Shown here: positions 24,796 to 33,023 of the stretch, one piece after another
Layout: the number at the start of each line of letters is the position of its first letter
Numbering within the stretch: the stretch's first letter is position 1
Source: Gemmatimonadota bacterium
GTDB taxonomy: Bacteria > Gemmatimonadota > Gemmatimonadetes > Longimicrobiales > Gaopeijiaceae
Length of the DNA: 39,282 nucleotides
NCBI GenBank assembly: GCA_022571515.1
Contig: JACZXQ010000029.1
Location: 1 to 39,282, forward strand
Direction of reading: 5' to 3'
Position numbers and translations under genes: made by a program
Notes under the pieces: generated by a model
Seen by the model: only the letters and a program-made list of their open reading frames with translations
What the model was told of the DNA's origin: nothing
Database searches by the model: none

Positions 24796-24811
24796 TCCTC
24801 GAATTCGAGGA
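24796..24811. promoter_or_regulatory. 16-bp palindrome upstream of sod
   Basis: TCCTCGAATTCGAGGA is perfectly self-complementary and ends just upstream of the sod ribosome binding site. It could be an operator for a dimeric regulator or, in RNA, a 6-bp hairpin with an AATT loop that affects ribosome access. Confidence 0.45.
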
Positions 24812-24976
24812 TCGCTTGAAGGCGGGACCGCCCACCAAGGCAGGCGCTCCCCGGTCCGCCGTTCTCGGCGCCGTGGGCGGATTCTATCGCCCCCAGGACC
24901 GGCTTCGCAATCGGGAGTGAAACGTCTACCTTCCGGCCCGAGCCGTGCCACCCCTTCTCAGGTGGAGAGTGACCCA

Positions 24977-26212
24977 GTGTCCCCTACACCGCACACCGGA
25001 GCTCCGGAACCTCCCGGACCGGAAGCGAGGATCCTCCTGGTCGACTGCGACGCATTCTATGTCCAGGTCGCGCGGCTCGAGGATCCTGAGGGCGTCGGCA
25101 AGACCCGCCTCCTCCTGGTGGGCGGATCCTCCACCGGTCGCGGCGTGGTTACGTCGGCCTCCTATGCGGCCCGGGAATACGGTGTCCGTTCGGCGATGCC
25201 CACCGCCCAGGCGTTACGGCTCTGTCCCGAAGCCACCGTGGTGCCGGTACCCCGCGATGCCTGCGCTCGTCGGAGCCATGACATCCAAAAAGTTCTGGAG
25301 CGCCTATCCCCCGTCGTTCAAGCCGCATCGATCGACGAGTTCTATCTCGATCTGTCGGGGACCGAGCGCCTATTCGCCACGGAGACGTTGGCGGTTACCG
25401 CCGAGCGCATCCGCCGGGCCGTTCTGGAGGAGACGCGCATCTCCGTATCCATCGGCGGGAGCACGCGCCGAATGATCGCCAAGCTGGCCGCCGGGTTGGC
25501 AAAGCCGGGTGGGGTGCACGTGGTCCCACCCGGCCGAGAGGCGGAGTTCATGGGCAAGCTCGACCTTGCCCACATCCCGGGCATCGGACCCGCGATGGTG
25601 GAGTCGCTCGAGCAACGTGGGCTGGTGACCGTTCCCGACGCGCTTGCTCTCCAGGAAGGCTGGCTCCAGAAATGGCTCGGCGACCAGCGCGGCACGTGGC
25701 TGCATCAGCGGATTCGCGGTATCGACCCGACGCCCGTCCGTAGCCACGAGCCACGAAAGTCGATCAGTTCGGAGCGGACTTTTTCCCGAGATATTGACGA
25801 CAACGCCGAGCTGGAGCGGCAACTCATGAAGCTCGTCGTGTCGATCGGAGGCACACTTCGCAAGAAGAATCTCAGGGCACGCACCATCACCGTGAAGATC
25901 CGTGACGGTGACTTCACGACAAGGTCGGCCGCACACACGCTTCCGGACGCCGTCGAGACGGATCGCGCCATCGTGTCGGTCGCGCGCAGCCTGTTCGGCG
26001 AGCTGCGCAGCGCCCGGCCCACCAAGACCCGGCTGCTGGGTGTAGGCCTCAGCAACCTGATCGACCGAGACGTCCCGAGTCAGACCGAGCTGTTCGACGA
26101 GGATGCGGCCTTGGAAGGGGAGCGGGACCGAGCCCTTTCCCGGATCATGGACGACCTACGCCACCGGTTCGGCGATCAGGCGGTGCGGCCCGGCGGGGTG
26201 CTGCGGTCCTGA
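24977..26212 (+). CDS. dinB: DNA polymerase IV (Y-family, DinB)
   Basis: 411 residues from GTG 24977, preceded by GGAG 8 nt upstream; an earlier GTG at 24917 (431 residues) has a poorer site. The enzyme is a low-fidelity polymerase that copies past DNA damage. The catalytic acidic residues lie in ILLVDCDAFYVQVA and ASIDEFYLDLSG. Other signatures are SYAAREYGVRSAMPTAQA, ISVSIGGSTRRMIAKLAAGLAKPGG, the HhH segment IPGIGPAMVESLEQRGL, and a little-finger domain from about residue 235 (SISSERTFSRDI). The C-terminus (TELFDED) resembles the clamp-binding region position. No LexA box was recognised. It is transcribed divergently from sod. Confidence 0.94.
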   Translation: MSPTPHTGAPEPPGPEARILLVDCDAFYVQVARLEDPEGVGKTRLLLVGGSSTGRGVVTSASYAAREYGVRSAMPTAQALRLCPEATVVPVPRDACARRSHDIQKVLERLSPVVQAASIDEFYLDLSGTERLFATETLAVTAERIRRAVLEETRISVSIGGSTRRMIAKLAAGLAKPGGVHVVPPGREAEFMGKLDLAHIPGIGPAMVESLEQRGLVTVPDALALQEGWLQKWLGDQRGTWLHQRIRGIDPTPVRSHEPRKSISSERTFSRDIDDNAELERQLMKLVVSIGGTLRKKNLRARTITVKIRDGDFTTRSAAHTLPDAVETDRAIVSVARSLFGELRSARPTKTRLLGVGLSNLIDRDVPSQTELFDEDAALEGERDRALSRIMDDLRHRFGDQAVRPGGVLRS

Positions 26213-26238
26213 CGTCCGGGCGGTAGGCACCAAACGCA

Positions 26239-26268
26239 ACGGCCGAAGGCCCGAAGGCCTCCGGCCGT
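26239..26268. terminator. Bidirectional terminator between dinB and the symporter
   Basis: A 7-bp stem (ACGGCCG / CGGCCGT) and a 5-bp stem (AGGCC / GGCCT) are stacked with one A-C mismatch and a CGAA loop. It lies 27 nt after the dinB stop and 26 nt from the end of the convergent symporter gene, the expected place for a shared terminator. The U-run is poor on both strands. Confidence 0.65.
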
Positions 26269-26293
26269 GTCCCTGCGTCGAATCCTCCGTCGG

Positions 26294-28009
26294 TCAGTTC
26301 GTCGATCGACCCCTGTTCCACGGCTTCCGCTCGAAGTAGCTGTTGGTCAGCTCGCCCACCTTGCCGGACAGGAACACGAGCGCGATCAGGTTGGGTAGGA
26401 TCACGATGCCCAGGAATACGTCACCGAGCGTCCATGCCAATTCGAGAGGCACGATCGCGCCGAGGAAGTGCATGAGCACATAGGCCACCTTGTATGGGAA
26501 GATCGCGTTGTGCCCGAACAGGTAGTTGGCGCACCGATCCCCGTAGTAGCTCCACGCAATCGCCGTCGAAACGCCGAACAGCAGAACCGACACGATCACG
26601 ATGTAGTGGCCCCAGTCGCCAAGGGGCGCCAGTCCACGCCGGAAGCCCAGCTCGGTGAGCGGCGCTCCGCTCTCGGCGGCCGGACCATACAACGACGTGT
26701 GCGTCACGCCTGTGGCTTCCACCGCTTCGCCCCTCGCAGGGTAGATCGTGCCGGTGAACGGCAGTGTCTGTTCTTCGTCCAGGTAGAACTCCGAGACCGG
26801 GACTTCATGCCAGGCCAGCTGCGACGCTCCCACGCCGGTGGCGACCGGACGCCCGCTCAGAACCGTGATCTGGGTGGGTGCTTCGTCGACCTCGGTGTAC
26901 GTACCCTGTGCGTCGGAGGATACGTAGCTCAGATCCCCGCCACGGAGCGTGATCTCAGTGGGCACGCGCTCGTTCCAGACACCGGTCATGATGATCACGA
27001 GCGCGGTCATGGTGACGATCACGATCGTGTCGATGAAAGGCTCGAGGAGCGCGACCACGCCTTCGGAGACCGGCTCATCGGTCTTGGCCGCAGCGTGCGC
27101 GATCGGGGCCGAGCCCTGTCCCGCCTCGTTCGAGAAGAGGCCGCGCCGCACGCCCCACATCATCGTCATGAGAACGGCCCCCACGCCCGTCCCGGCCACG
27201 CCGGCCGTGGGGTTGAAGGCCTCCGTGAAGATCAGGCTCAGGGCGGGCATGACGTCGCCCAGGTGGAGCACGATGATCGTAAGTGCCCCGAAGACGTATA
27301 TGGCCGCCATGAGAGGAGCCAGAATGCTCGTCACCTTGCCGATGCGCGTGATGCCACCGAGGATGACCGCGGCCACGAGGCTCGCCGTGATGAGGCCGCT
27401 CACCCACCGGTCGATAGCGAAGTTGTTCTGGAGTGTGTCGGCCACGGTGTTCGCCTGTACACCGTTCCCGGTGAGGAAGGCGGTGAGTCCGAGCGTGAAA
27501 GCGAAGAACATGGCCATCCACTTCCACTTGGATCCCATCCCACGCTCGATGTAGTACATGGGTCCGCCCGACACCGTCCCGACGCCGACCCGAGAGTCGG
27601 CCACCTCGACCTTCCGGTAGTGCTGGGCGAGGGTCACCTCGGTGTACTTGGTGGCCATCCCCAAAAAGGCCGTCACCCACATCCAGAAGAGCGCGCCCGG
27701 GCCACCCCAGTGAATCGCGAGAGCCACGCCGGCGATGTTGCCGATGCCGACCGTGGCCGACAGCGCCGTCGTGAGCGCCTGGAAATGCGACACGTCGCCG
27801 GGATCATTCGGATCGTCGTACCGGCCCGTGGCGACTGCCACGCCGTGCCCGAACCGGCGGAGCTGGATGAAGCCCAGGCGCAGCGTCAGGAACGCGCCGA
27901 CGCCGATGAGCATGATCACGACGAAGGGGATCCTCTCCTCCCCGACGGGGATCCCCGAACTCCAGACGATACTGTTCGCCTGGTCGACCAGGTTGGTAAT
28001 GAATTCCAT
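26294..28009 (-). CDS. Na+:alanine/glycine symporter (AGCS family) with enlarged loop
   Basis: 571 residues, against roughly 450 for typical members. These inner-membrane proteins import alanine or glycine with sodium. Family signatures include FGHGVAVATGRY, FQALTTALSATVGIGNIAGVALAI, GGPGALFWMWVTAFLGMATKYTEVTLA, GGPMYYIERGMG, and RRGLFSNEAGQGSAPIAHAAAKTDEP. An extra ~120 residues (about 345-462) rich in Thr, Val and acidic residues separate the helix ending IIMTGVW from that containing STAIAWSYYGDR; most members have a short loop there. ATG 28009 has an AGGGAG ribosome site. It lies 78 nt after the HIT gene on the same strand. Confidence 0.93.
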   Translation of the reverse strand: MEFITNLVDQANSIVWSSGIPVGEERIPFVVIMLIGVGAFLTLRLGFIQLRRFGHGVAVATGRYDDPNDPGDVSHFQALTTALSATVGIGNIAGVALAIHWGGPGALFWMWVTAFLGMATKYTEVTLAQHYRKVEVADSRVGVGTVSGGPMYYIERGMGSKWKWMAMFFAFTLGLTAFLTGNGVQANTVADTLQNNFAIDRWVSGLITASLVAAVILGGITRIGKVTSILAPLMAAIYVFGALTIIVLHLGDVMPALSLIFTEAFNPTAGVAGTGVGAVLMTMMWGVRRGLFSNEAGQGSAPIAHAAAKTDEPVSEGVVALLEPFIDTIVIVTMTALVIIMTGVWNERVPTEITLRGGDLSYVSSDAQGTYTEVDEAPTQITVLSGRPVATGVGASQLAWHEVPVSEFYLDEEQTLPFTGTIYPARGEAVEATGVTHTSLYGPAAESGAPLTELGFRRGLAPLGDWGHYIVIVSVLLFGVSTAIAWSYYGDRCANYLFGHNAIFPYKVAYVLMHFLGAIVPLELAWTLGDVFLGIVILPNLIALVFLSGKVGELTNSYFERKPWNRGRSTN

Positions 28010-28087
28010 GTAGCTCCCTAGCTTCCTCTAGTGGAAATGGCGTCGAAGAATGCCCCCGACGCCGTAACGGTGCAAGCCGCTTCGCGC

Positions 28088-28453
28088 CTAGCGCACCAAC
28101 ATCGGGCCCAAAGGGCGGCCTCCGAGAAGATGCATGTGCAAATGGTAGACTTCCTGTCCGCCGTGATCCCGGCAATTGACGATCAGACGAAAGCCATCCT
28201 CGGCGATGCCTTCAGATTCGGCCAGCCGCGCGGCTACCGTCATCATGTGCCCAAGCACAGGCTCGTCCGCTTCGGTCACATCGGCGATGGTCGGGATCAC
28301 GTGGTTCGGTACGAGCAGTATGTGAACGGGCGCCCGTGGGCTGTTGTCCCGGAACGCGGTCACGGTGTCGTCTCGAAACACGATATCCGCCGGGATCTCG
28401 CCGCGGATGATCTTTCCGAAAATCGTGTCTTTTGGCGTGCCTTCGTCGCTCAT
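28088..28453 (-). CDS. HIT family (HinT-like) nucleotide hydrolase
   Basis: 121 residues from ATG 28453, with a GGTGAG ribosome site. HIT proteins hydrolyse nucleotide phosphoramidates. The N-terminus [21 protein letters not shown] and the histidine triad [13 protein letters not shown] near the C-terminus are diagnostic of the HinT branch; the length is normal. A longer upstream frame would add 24 residues lacking family similarity. It is transcribed divergently from the radical SAM gene. Confidence 0.94.
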   Translation of the reverse strand: MSDEGTPKDTIFGKIIRGEIPADIVFRDDTVTAFRDNSPRAPVHILLVPNHVIPTIADVTEADEPVLGHMMTVAARLAESEGIAEDGFRLIVNCRDHGGQEVYHLHMHLLGGRPLGPMLVR

Positions 28454-28583
28454 CCGTCTCACCTCGTTCAAATCTGTATTCCGACGGCCCCATTCTAGGG
28501 CCAAACCTGTAGTCCAAACCACCACAAACCGTCAGGTAGTTCTCCCGGCGGCCTGAAATCGCTCGTTCTCACACTATTCATTC

Positions 28584-29783
28584 ATGCATACTCACGCTGG
28601 CAAAGGTGCCGGAGGAGGCGCCCCGCCGTGGGGCCGCCTCGATTTCAACAAATCGCCGTTTCTCGTGATCTGGGAAACCACCCAGGCCTGTGATCTCGCG
28701 TGCAAGCACTGTAGGGCTGAGGCCCGGCCCTGGCGCGATCCCGACGAACTGACCACCGAGGAAGCCGGGAAGCTCCTCGACGACGTGCGGAGATTCGGGC
28801 CGATCATCTTCGTGTTCAGTGGCGGTGACGCGCTCAAGCGCCCCGACATCGTGGAGTTGGTTCGGTACGGATCGGATCTGGGCCTACGCATGGCTGCCAC
28901 GCCGGCCACCACCCCGCTGGCGACACCCGAGATCATCCACGAGCTCAAGGACGCGGGCCTGGCCCGGCTGGCCGTCAGCCTCGACGGATCCTGCCCGGAG
29001 ATCCACGACGAGTTCCGCCAGGTGGCCGGCTCGTTCGACGAGGGCATCCGCATCCTGCGGACAGCCCGCGAGGCCGGAATGACCACGCAGGTCAACACCG
29101 TGGTCGCGAAGCACAACCTCAACGACTTCGACGCCCTGTGCGATCTGATGACCGAGCTGGGCATCGTCTTCTGGGAGGTCTTTCTGCTGGTGCCCATGGG
29201 AAGGGCGAGTCGCAGCGACGTTGCGAGCGCCAAGGAGTTCGAGGCGGTGTTCGGGCGCCTTTACGAGCTCTCGAAGACGGCGCCCTTCGACATCAAGGTT
29301 ACGGCCGCTCCGCACTACCAGAGGGTCGTGCTCGAGCTGAAAGCGGCGGAAGCCTCCGAGAGGGCCGAGGCCGCCGAACTCGATCCCATGACCTCGGGGA
29401 CGGCCCACTCGTACCGTGACGGCATCGGGCGGGCCCGCAACGTCAACGACGGCGACGGCTTCCTGTTCATCAGCCATACGGGCGATATCATGCCCTCCGG
29501 CTTTCTCCCGATCGCCGCGGGCAACGTTCGCACGCACGACCTGGTCGACACCTACCAGACCGCCCCGATCTTCAAGGAGCTCAGGGACCGGACCCTGCTC
29601 AAGGGTAAATGCGGCGTCTGCGAGTTCCGTGACAACTGCGGCGGAAGCCGTGCGCGGGCTTGGGCCGTGACAGGCGACTACCTGGCATCCGAGCCTTACT
29701 GCACACACATCCCCGAGGCCTGGCGCAATCGCAAGAAGGTGGAGCGAAAGCTGCCGATGGCCGTAGGCGGGGGCGTAGCGTAG
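28584..29783 (+). CDS. Radical SAM/SPASM protein (TIGR04053/NirJ-AhbD-like)
   Basis: 399 residues. A CxxxCxxC cluster for the SAM-binding iron-sulfur centre is at C36, C40, C43 (ETTQACDLACKHCRAEARPW). The GG motif is FVFSGGDALKRPDI. A C-terminal SPASM-type cluster has C343, C346, C352 and C373 (GKCGVCEFRDNCGGSRARAW). The overall pattern resembles the TIGR04053 family, related to NirJ and AhbC/D enzymes that act on tetrapyrrole side chains, but it also overlaps with peptide-modifying enzymes. No precursor peptide or heme gene is next to it, so the substrate is open. The ATG has no clear ribosome site. It converges with the S9 peptidase gene with a 6-nt gap. Confidence 0.88.
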   Translation: MHTHAGKGAGGGAPPWGRLDFNKSPFLVIWETTQACDLACKHCRAEARPWRDPDELTTEEAGKLLDDVRRFGPIIFVFSGGDALKRPDIVELVRYGSDLGLRMAATPATTPLATPEIIHELKDAGLARLAVSLDGSCPEIHDEFRQVAGSFDEGIRILRTAREAGMTTQVNTVVAKHNLNDFDALCDLMTELGIVFWEVFLLVPMGRASRSDVASAKEFEAVFGRLYELSKTAPFDIKVTAAPHYQRVVLELKAAEASERAEAAELDPMTSGTAHSYRDGIGRARNVNDGDGFLFISHTGDIMPSGFLPIAAGNVRTHDLVDTYQTAPIFKELRDRTLLKGKCGVCEFRDNCGGSRARAWAVTGDYLASEPYCTHIPEAWRNRKKVERKLPMAVGGGVA

Positions 29784-29789
29784 GGACGC

Positions 29790-32051
29790 CTAAGAGCCTC
29801 CTCGCTCCGTGGCGGTCGTGGTGGTAGCCCGAGGCTCCTCCAGCTCGCCGAAGTGCTCGCCGTACCACTCGAACATACGGGTCCAGTGGTCCATGAAGTC
29901 CTCAACGGTTCCCGCCCGGCCGGCACCGTGCCCCGCTCGCATGTAGTTCACCCAGGTGACCTTTTTTCCCAGGCGCCGCAGCGCGTAGTACATCTCGCGT
30001 TGGTTGGTTGCCGGCACGTTCCAGTCCCCTTCACCGGTCAGCATGAGCAGCGGCGTGTTGATCCGGTCCGCGAACATGATGGCCGAGTGCTCGATGTATT
30101 TCTGAGGCTGCTCCCAGAGCGTCGCCCCGATTCGGTCCTGTCCCTCCTCGGCAGCACTGTAGTTGCGGGTGGTGATCTTCTCGCTGTCGCCGAGGAAGCT
30201 GATGATGTTCACCTTTCCGGAGATGTTCACGGCCGCCGCGAAGCGGTCGGTCTGGGTGATGAGCAGATTCGTAGCATAACCACCGTAGCTCGTACCGTGC
30301 ACGCCCAGTTTCTCGCCGTCGACCAGACCCCGATCAACCACCTTGTTGATCGCGGTGGTTACGCCCTTGAGCCAGGCCTCACCCGGAAAGCCGATCTCCA
30401 GGTCGACCGAAGGCCGGAAGCCGAACCAGCCCCGCGCGGTCAGCAGGTTCATGTTGGCGTTGTAGCCGTTGTCGAAGAAGGTCTCGTAGATCTCCGCAAC
30501 CAGAGGGTATTTCTTCCCGGGGTCGTAGTCGACCGGGTAGTAGAGGATCCCGTAGAGCTTCTCTCCGTCCACGTCGAGGTACTCGATCAACTCACTGCGT
30601 GTCAGTTGCACGTCCCGCAGCCAAGGATTGAGATCCGTCAGCCGTCTTTGGTCGGACATCGATCCGTCCGCCACCCAGAGTTCGTTGGGACGATTGCCGT
30701 CCGATCGAGTGTACACGATGCGGCTTCCGTCCTCAGAGACCCGCCAGGCCCGGTAGAGCTTGTCGTCAAGCACGAGATCTTCCATGCGGCGTGCCTGCAA
30801 GTCATAGCGTACCAGACCCCGCTCCCACCGATCTCGCGCAGAGGAGCTCAGGTAGAGATAGCGCCCGTCATTGCTCCACGACTGCAGCCCCAGTCGGGGT
30901 CGTTCTTCTTCCTCGCCCTGGAACTCATAGACCAGGTCGAGCTCTCCGGAACTCGGGTCGAGCAGGTGATATCCCTTTTCTGAACTGATCAGGAGCGCCT
31001 CTCCGTCGGCCCGCCAGCGCATCACCGAGAAGCTCACCTTGGTGGAATCGTCTTCGGAAAGGGGCGTCCGGTACTCCTCGGTCAGGTTCACCGCGCTGTC
31101 GGCTGCCAGGTCGCGGACGAACACGTTACCCTGCTCGCTGTAGGCGAACGCGTCCGCCGCTTCGGTCCAGACAGGCCGTAGGCGGCGCTCGCCGGCCGGG
31201 TGCACGGAGCGTGGCTCCCCTCCCGCGAGGTCCAGCTGGAAGATCTCATACTCGGTGCCCTTGCCCCGCTCGTACGAGGTGCGCAACCGCTCGGCCACCG
31301 TATAGACCAACAAGGATCCGTCCTCGGAGAACCGAGGTGCCTGAATGGCGGTCTCTGCGAGGATCTCGCGCACCTCTCCCTCGTCCACAGAAACAAGCAC
31401 GGTAATCATCTCGGCGGAACGATTGCGCACCGCGTCCCACGCGAGGAAGTCATCCTCGGAGTCCTGCACGACGATGGGTCCCACCACGAGGTCCAGGTAC
31501 GCCTGGCGGGCCTCAGCGGCCCAACCCTCTCGGCGGAGGCCGACTAACAGGGCGTTCTCCTCGGGGCGCCACACCACCGGCGAATTGGAGGCGATCTCCA
31601 ACTCCGAGCCCAGGCGAACCTCGCTGAGATCCCCTCGCTCCGCATCGTACAGCATCAGGCGGAAGGCATCGGCCACGTAGGCCAGGAAAGCCAGGCGCGA
31701 GCCGCCAGGCTCCCAGGCGAAGGCGCGGGCCACCAACGGCGCGTCGAACAGAGAGTGCTGCTCTCCGCTACGCGTGTCCACTACCACCACCTCGCTCAGG
31801 GATGGTGATACATACGTGGGATCCCCGAAACGCTCATGGTCCACATTCAACCGGTCACGATGCCGCTGAACCGTGGTGGCGACCCACCGGCCATCTTCCG
31901 ACACATCCTGAATGCGTGGGGTCCGCACATTGAGCGCATCTTCGGGGGTGAACGCACGCGAGCCCTGCCCTTGAACGACGAAGGGTACCAGGAGCAACGC
32001 CAGGGTAAGCACGACTGCCTGGGCACGAGCGCGAATCGGGGACCGTTTCAT
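29790..32051 (-). CDS. Exported S9 family prolyl oligopeptidase-like peptidase
   Basis: 753 residues from ATG 32051, preceded by GGAGG 5 nt upstream; this start gives a proper signal peptide (AQAVVLTLALLLVPFVVQGQ). The middle part (about 40-480) is a WD40-like beta-propeller (SEDGRWVATTVQRH, SEDGSLLVYTV, SNDGRYLYLSSSA, SEDGSRIVYTRSDG). The C-terminal alpha/beta hydrolase has the nucleophile Ser588 in GTSYGGY, Asp676 in GEGDWNVP and His708 in RAGHGAG, a complete triad. It is predicted to cleave short peptides in the periplasm or outside. Imperfect hairpin-forming DNA lies upstream at 32137-32164. Confidence 0.92.
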   Translation of the reverse strand: MKRSPIRARAQAVVLTLALLLVPFVVQGQGSRAFTPEDALNVRTPRIQDVSEDGRWVATTVQRHRDRLNVDHERFGDPTYVSPSLSEVVVVDTRSGEQHSLFDAPLVARAFAWEPGGSRLAFLAYVADAFRLMLYDAERGDLSEVRLGSELEIASNSPVVWRPEENALLVGLRREGWAAEARQAYLDLVVGPIVVQDSEDDFLAWDAVRNRSAEMITVLVSVDEGEVREILAETAIQAPRFSEDGSLLVYTVAERLRTSYERGKGTEYEIFQLDLAGGEPRSVHPAGERRLRPVWTEAADAFAYSEQGNVFVRDLAADSAVNLTEEYRTPLSEDDSTKVSFSVMRWRADGEALLISSEKGYHLLDPSSGELDLVYEFQGEEEERPRLGLQSWSNDGRYLYLSSSARDRWERGLVRYDLQARRMEDLVLDDKLYRAWRVSEDGSRIVYTRSDGNRPNELWVADGSMSDQRRLTDLNPWLRDVQLTRSELIEYLDVDGEKLYGILYYPVDYDPGKKYPLVAEIYETFFDNGYNANMNLLTARGWFGFRPSVDLEIGFPGEAWLKGVTTAINKVVDRGLVDGEKLGVHGTSYGGYATNLLITQTDRFAAAVNISGKVNIISFLGDSEKITTRNYSAAEEGQDRIGATLWEQPQKYIEHSAIMFADRINTPLLMLTGEGDWNVPATNQREMYYALRRLGKKVTWVNYMRAGHGAGRAGTVEDFMDHWTRMFEWYGEHFGELEEPRATTTTATERGGS

Positions 32052-32136
32052 GACTGCCTCCGCAGAACCGACGGGCCGCGCTGAGCGCGGGCCGCAAAAA
32101 GGATCAAGGCAATCTCGGGCGGGAAGCTCTGATGAG

Positions 32137-32164
32137 CCAGGGGCGGCTTCGTAAGCGGCCCTGG
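32137..32164. repeat. Imperfect hairpin upstream of the S9 peptidase
   Basis: CCAGGG/CCCTGG (6 bp) outer stem and GCTT/AAGC (4 bp) inner stem separated by a small internal loop. It lies about 85 bp upstream of the peptidase start in an otherwise gene-free gap (32052-32224) and could be an operator. Confidence 0.3.
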
Positions 32165-32224
32165 TCTTGAACGTAGGATGCTCGAACTCCTTCCACAGCG
32201 GTCTCTTGCGCACGAGGTTGCGTC

Positions 32225-32506
32225 TTGTCCATCCGGTCCATCCGCAGCGCCGTGTCGGCTGGCCCCGCCTCCATATCCGATGAAGCCGCCGTATTGGACT
32301 GGAGCATGAACGAGCCCTGGCTCGACTTCCTCAACGCATACATGAATCAGACCCAGCCAACCTATTCCGAGATCGGGATCGCCTACATGCTGATGGGCGA
32401 TAGTCCGGTCAGCAACAGTGACCCGTACGCGACCGAACCCACCAGCGCGGATGACTGGGTAACCGGTGTCGCCGCGCATTTGATGATTCCGATCGACTCT
32501 CGGTAG
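32225..32506 (+). pseudogene. Short remnant of a larger uncharacterised family
   Basis: A 93-codon frame from TTG 32225, with GAGG 7 nt upstream. It begins RSAVSAGPASISDEAAVLDW and then jumps to WLDFLNAYMNQTQPTYSEIGIAYMLMGDSP and SNSDPYATEPTSADDWV, ending HLMIPIDSR. From memory of a family in Acidobacteria and Gemmatimonadota, full-length relatives have a central NGWTC/PMC section between these two parts and a further C-terminal PYAHIMVP-like segment. Both appear to be missing here, as if removed by an internal deletion and end decay. It might still be translated. The function of the family is unknown. Confidence 0.45.
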
Positions 32507-32536
32507 CCGAGCCGAAGGACTGGCCGGAGTCCCGGG

Positions 32537-32565
32537 TTGACTCATCCCTCCCTGCCGACCATGAT
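32537..32565 (+). promoter_or_regulatory. Promoter for the metal-efflux operon, possibly leaderless
   Basis: TTGACT (32537-32542) and CATGAT (32560-32565) are separated by 17 bp. The -10 ends only 5 nt before the ATG at 32571, so the RNA would begin at or near the start codon. No ribosome site is visible before that ATG. Confidence 0.45.
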
Positions 32566-32570
32566 TCACC

Positions 32571-32909
32571 ATGCGACGATCGTCATCCCATAGGTTGTTG
32601 TCCGGCCTCCTGCTCCTCATCCTCGGAGCACTGGGTACCGGCCTTCCGTCCCACAGTCACGGGGTGTCCGGAGATGACGTCATCGAACTCGTCGCGCCCG
32701 GCCACCACGGACACGGGGTCGTCCTGACGGAGCAGACGGACCGCATTCCGACGGTCGCTGGCCCAATCGCAGTGCCCGCCGGAACGACGAGGATCGCCGA
32801 TCGTCCGGTGCTCGTCACGCCTGCCATCCCGCCCCCCGAACGCGGCCTCCCACACGAGCGCGCTCCTCCTTCTTCCACTTCCCCACGCGCACCGCCCCTC
32901 TCCATCTAA
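32571..32909 (+). CDS. Small exported His-rich protein of the efflux operon
   Basis: 112 residues. A signal peptide (RLLSGLLLLILGALGTGLPS) leads to a mature protein starting with His clusters, HSHG and GHHGHG, followed by a Pro-rich stretch and a tail with two related elements, ERAPPSST and SPRAPPLSI. Small proteins of this shape occur ahead of CzcCBA-like pumps in other bacteria, by my recollection, but have no assigned role. Metal binding in the periplasm is an inference from the His pairs and from the neighbours. It is followed by the CzcC-like gene after 114 nt. Confidence 0.65.
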   Translation: MRRSSSHRLLSGLLLLILGALGTGLPSHSHGVSGDDVIELVAPGHHGHGVVLTEQTDRIPTVAGPIAVPAGTTRIADRPVLVTPAIPPPERGLPHERAPPSSTSPRAPPLSI

Positions 32910-32928
32910 TTCCGAGCGCCCTCTTTCC

Positions 32929-32981
32929 GGCGCCCGGACCCCAAGCCGTACTTCCCTAGAACACAGACGTTTCGGCGCCCG
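32929..32981 (+). repeat. Direct repeat GGCGCCCG upstream of the czcC-like gene
   Basis: Two copies of GGCGCCCG at 32929-32936 and 32974-32981, 45 bp apart and each preceded by a TTTC context, lie between the small His-rich gene and the CzcC-like gene. A regulatory role is only a possibility. Confidence 0.25.
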
Positions 32982-32994
32982 TCCCACCGCGGCG

Positions 32995-33009
32995 GTGCCG
33001 AACCGGCAC
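32995..33009 (+). repeat. Hairpin before the czcC-like ribosome site
   Basis: GTGCCG-AAC-CGGCAC forms a perfect 6-bp stem with a 3-nt loop, 14 nt before the czcC-like ATG. It could attenuate expression of the pump relative to the small upstream gene. Confidence 0.35.
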
Positions 33010-33023
33010 ACGAATCCGGAGTC

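Noticed and set aside
26468-28021. A 517-codon plus-strand frame opposite the symporter
   Set aside because: Its composition is dominated by His, Asp and Arg as expected for the antisense of a membrane protein, and the opposite strand carries clear family motifs.
32052-32213. A 54-residue N-terminal extension on the S9 peptidase
   Set aside because: It would bury the signal peptide; the ATG at 32051 has a GGAGG site and gives a proper signal sequence.
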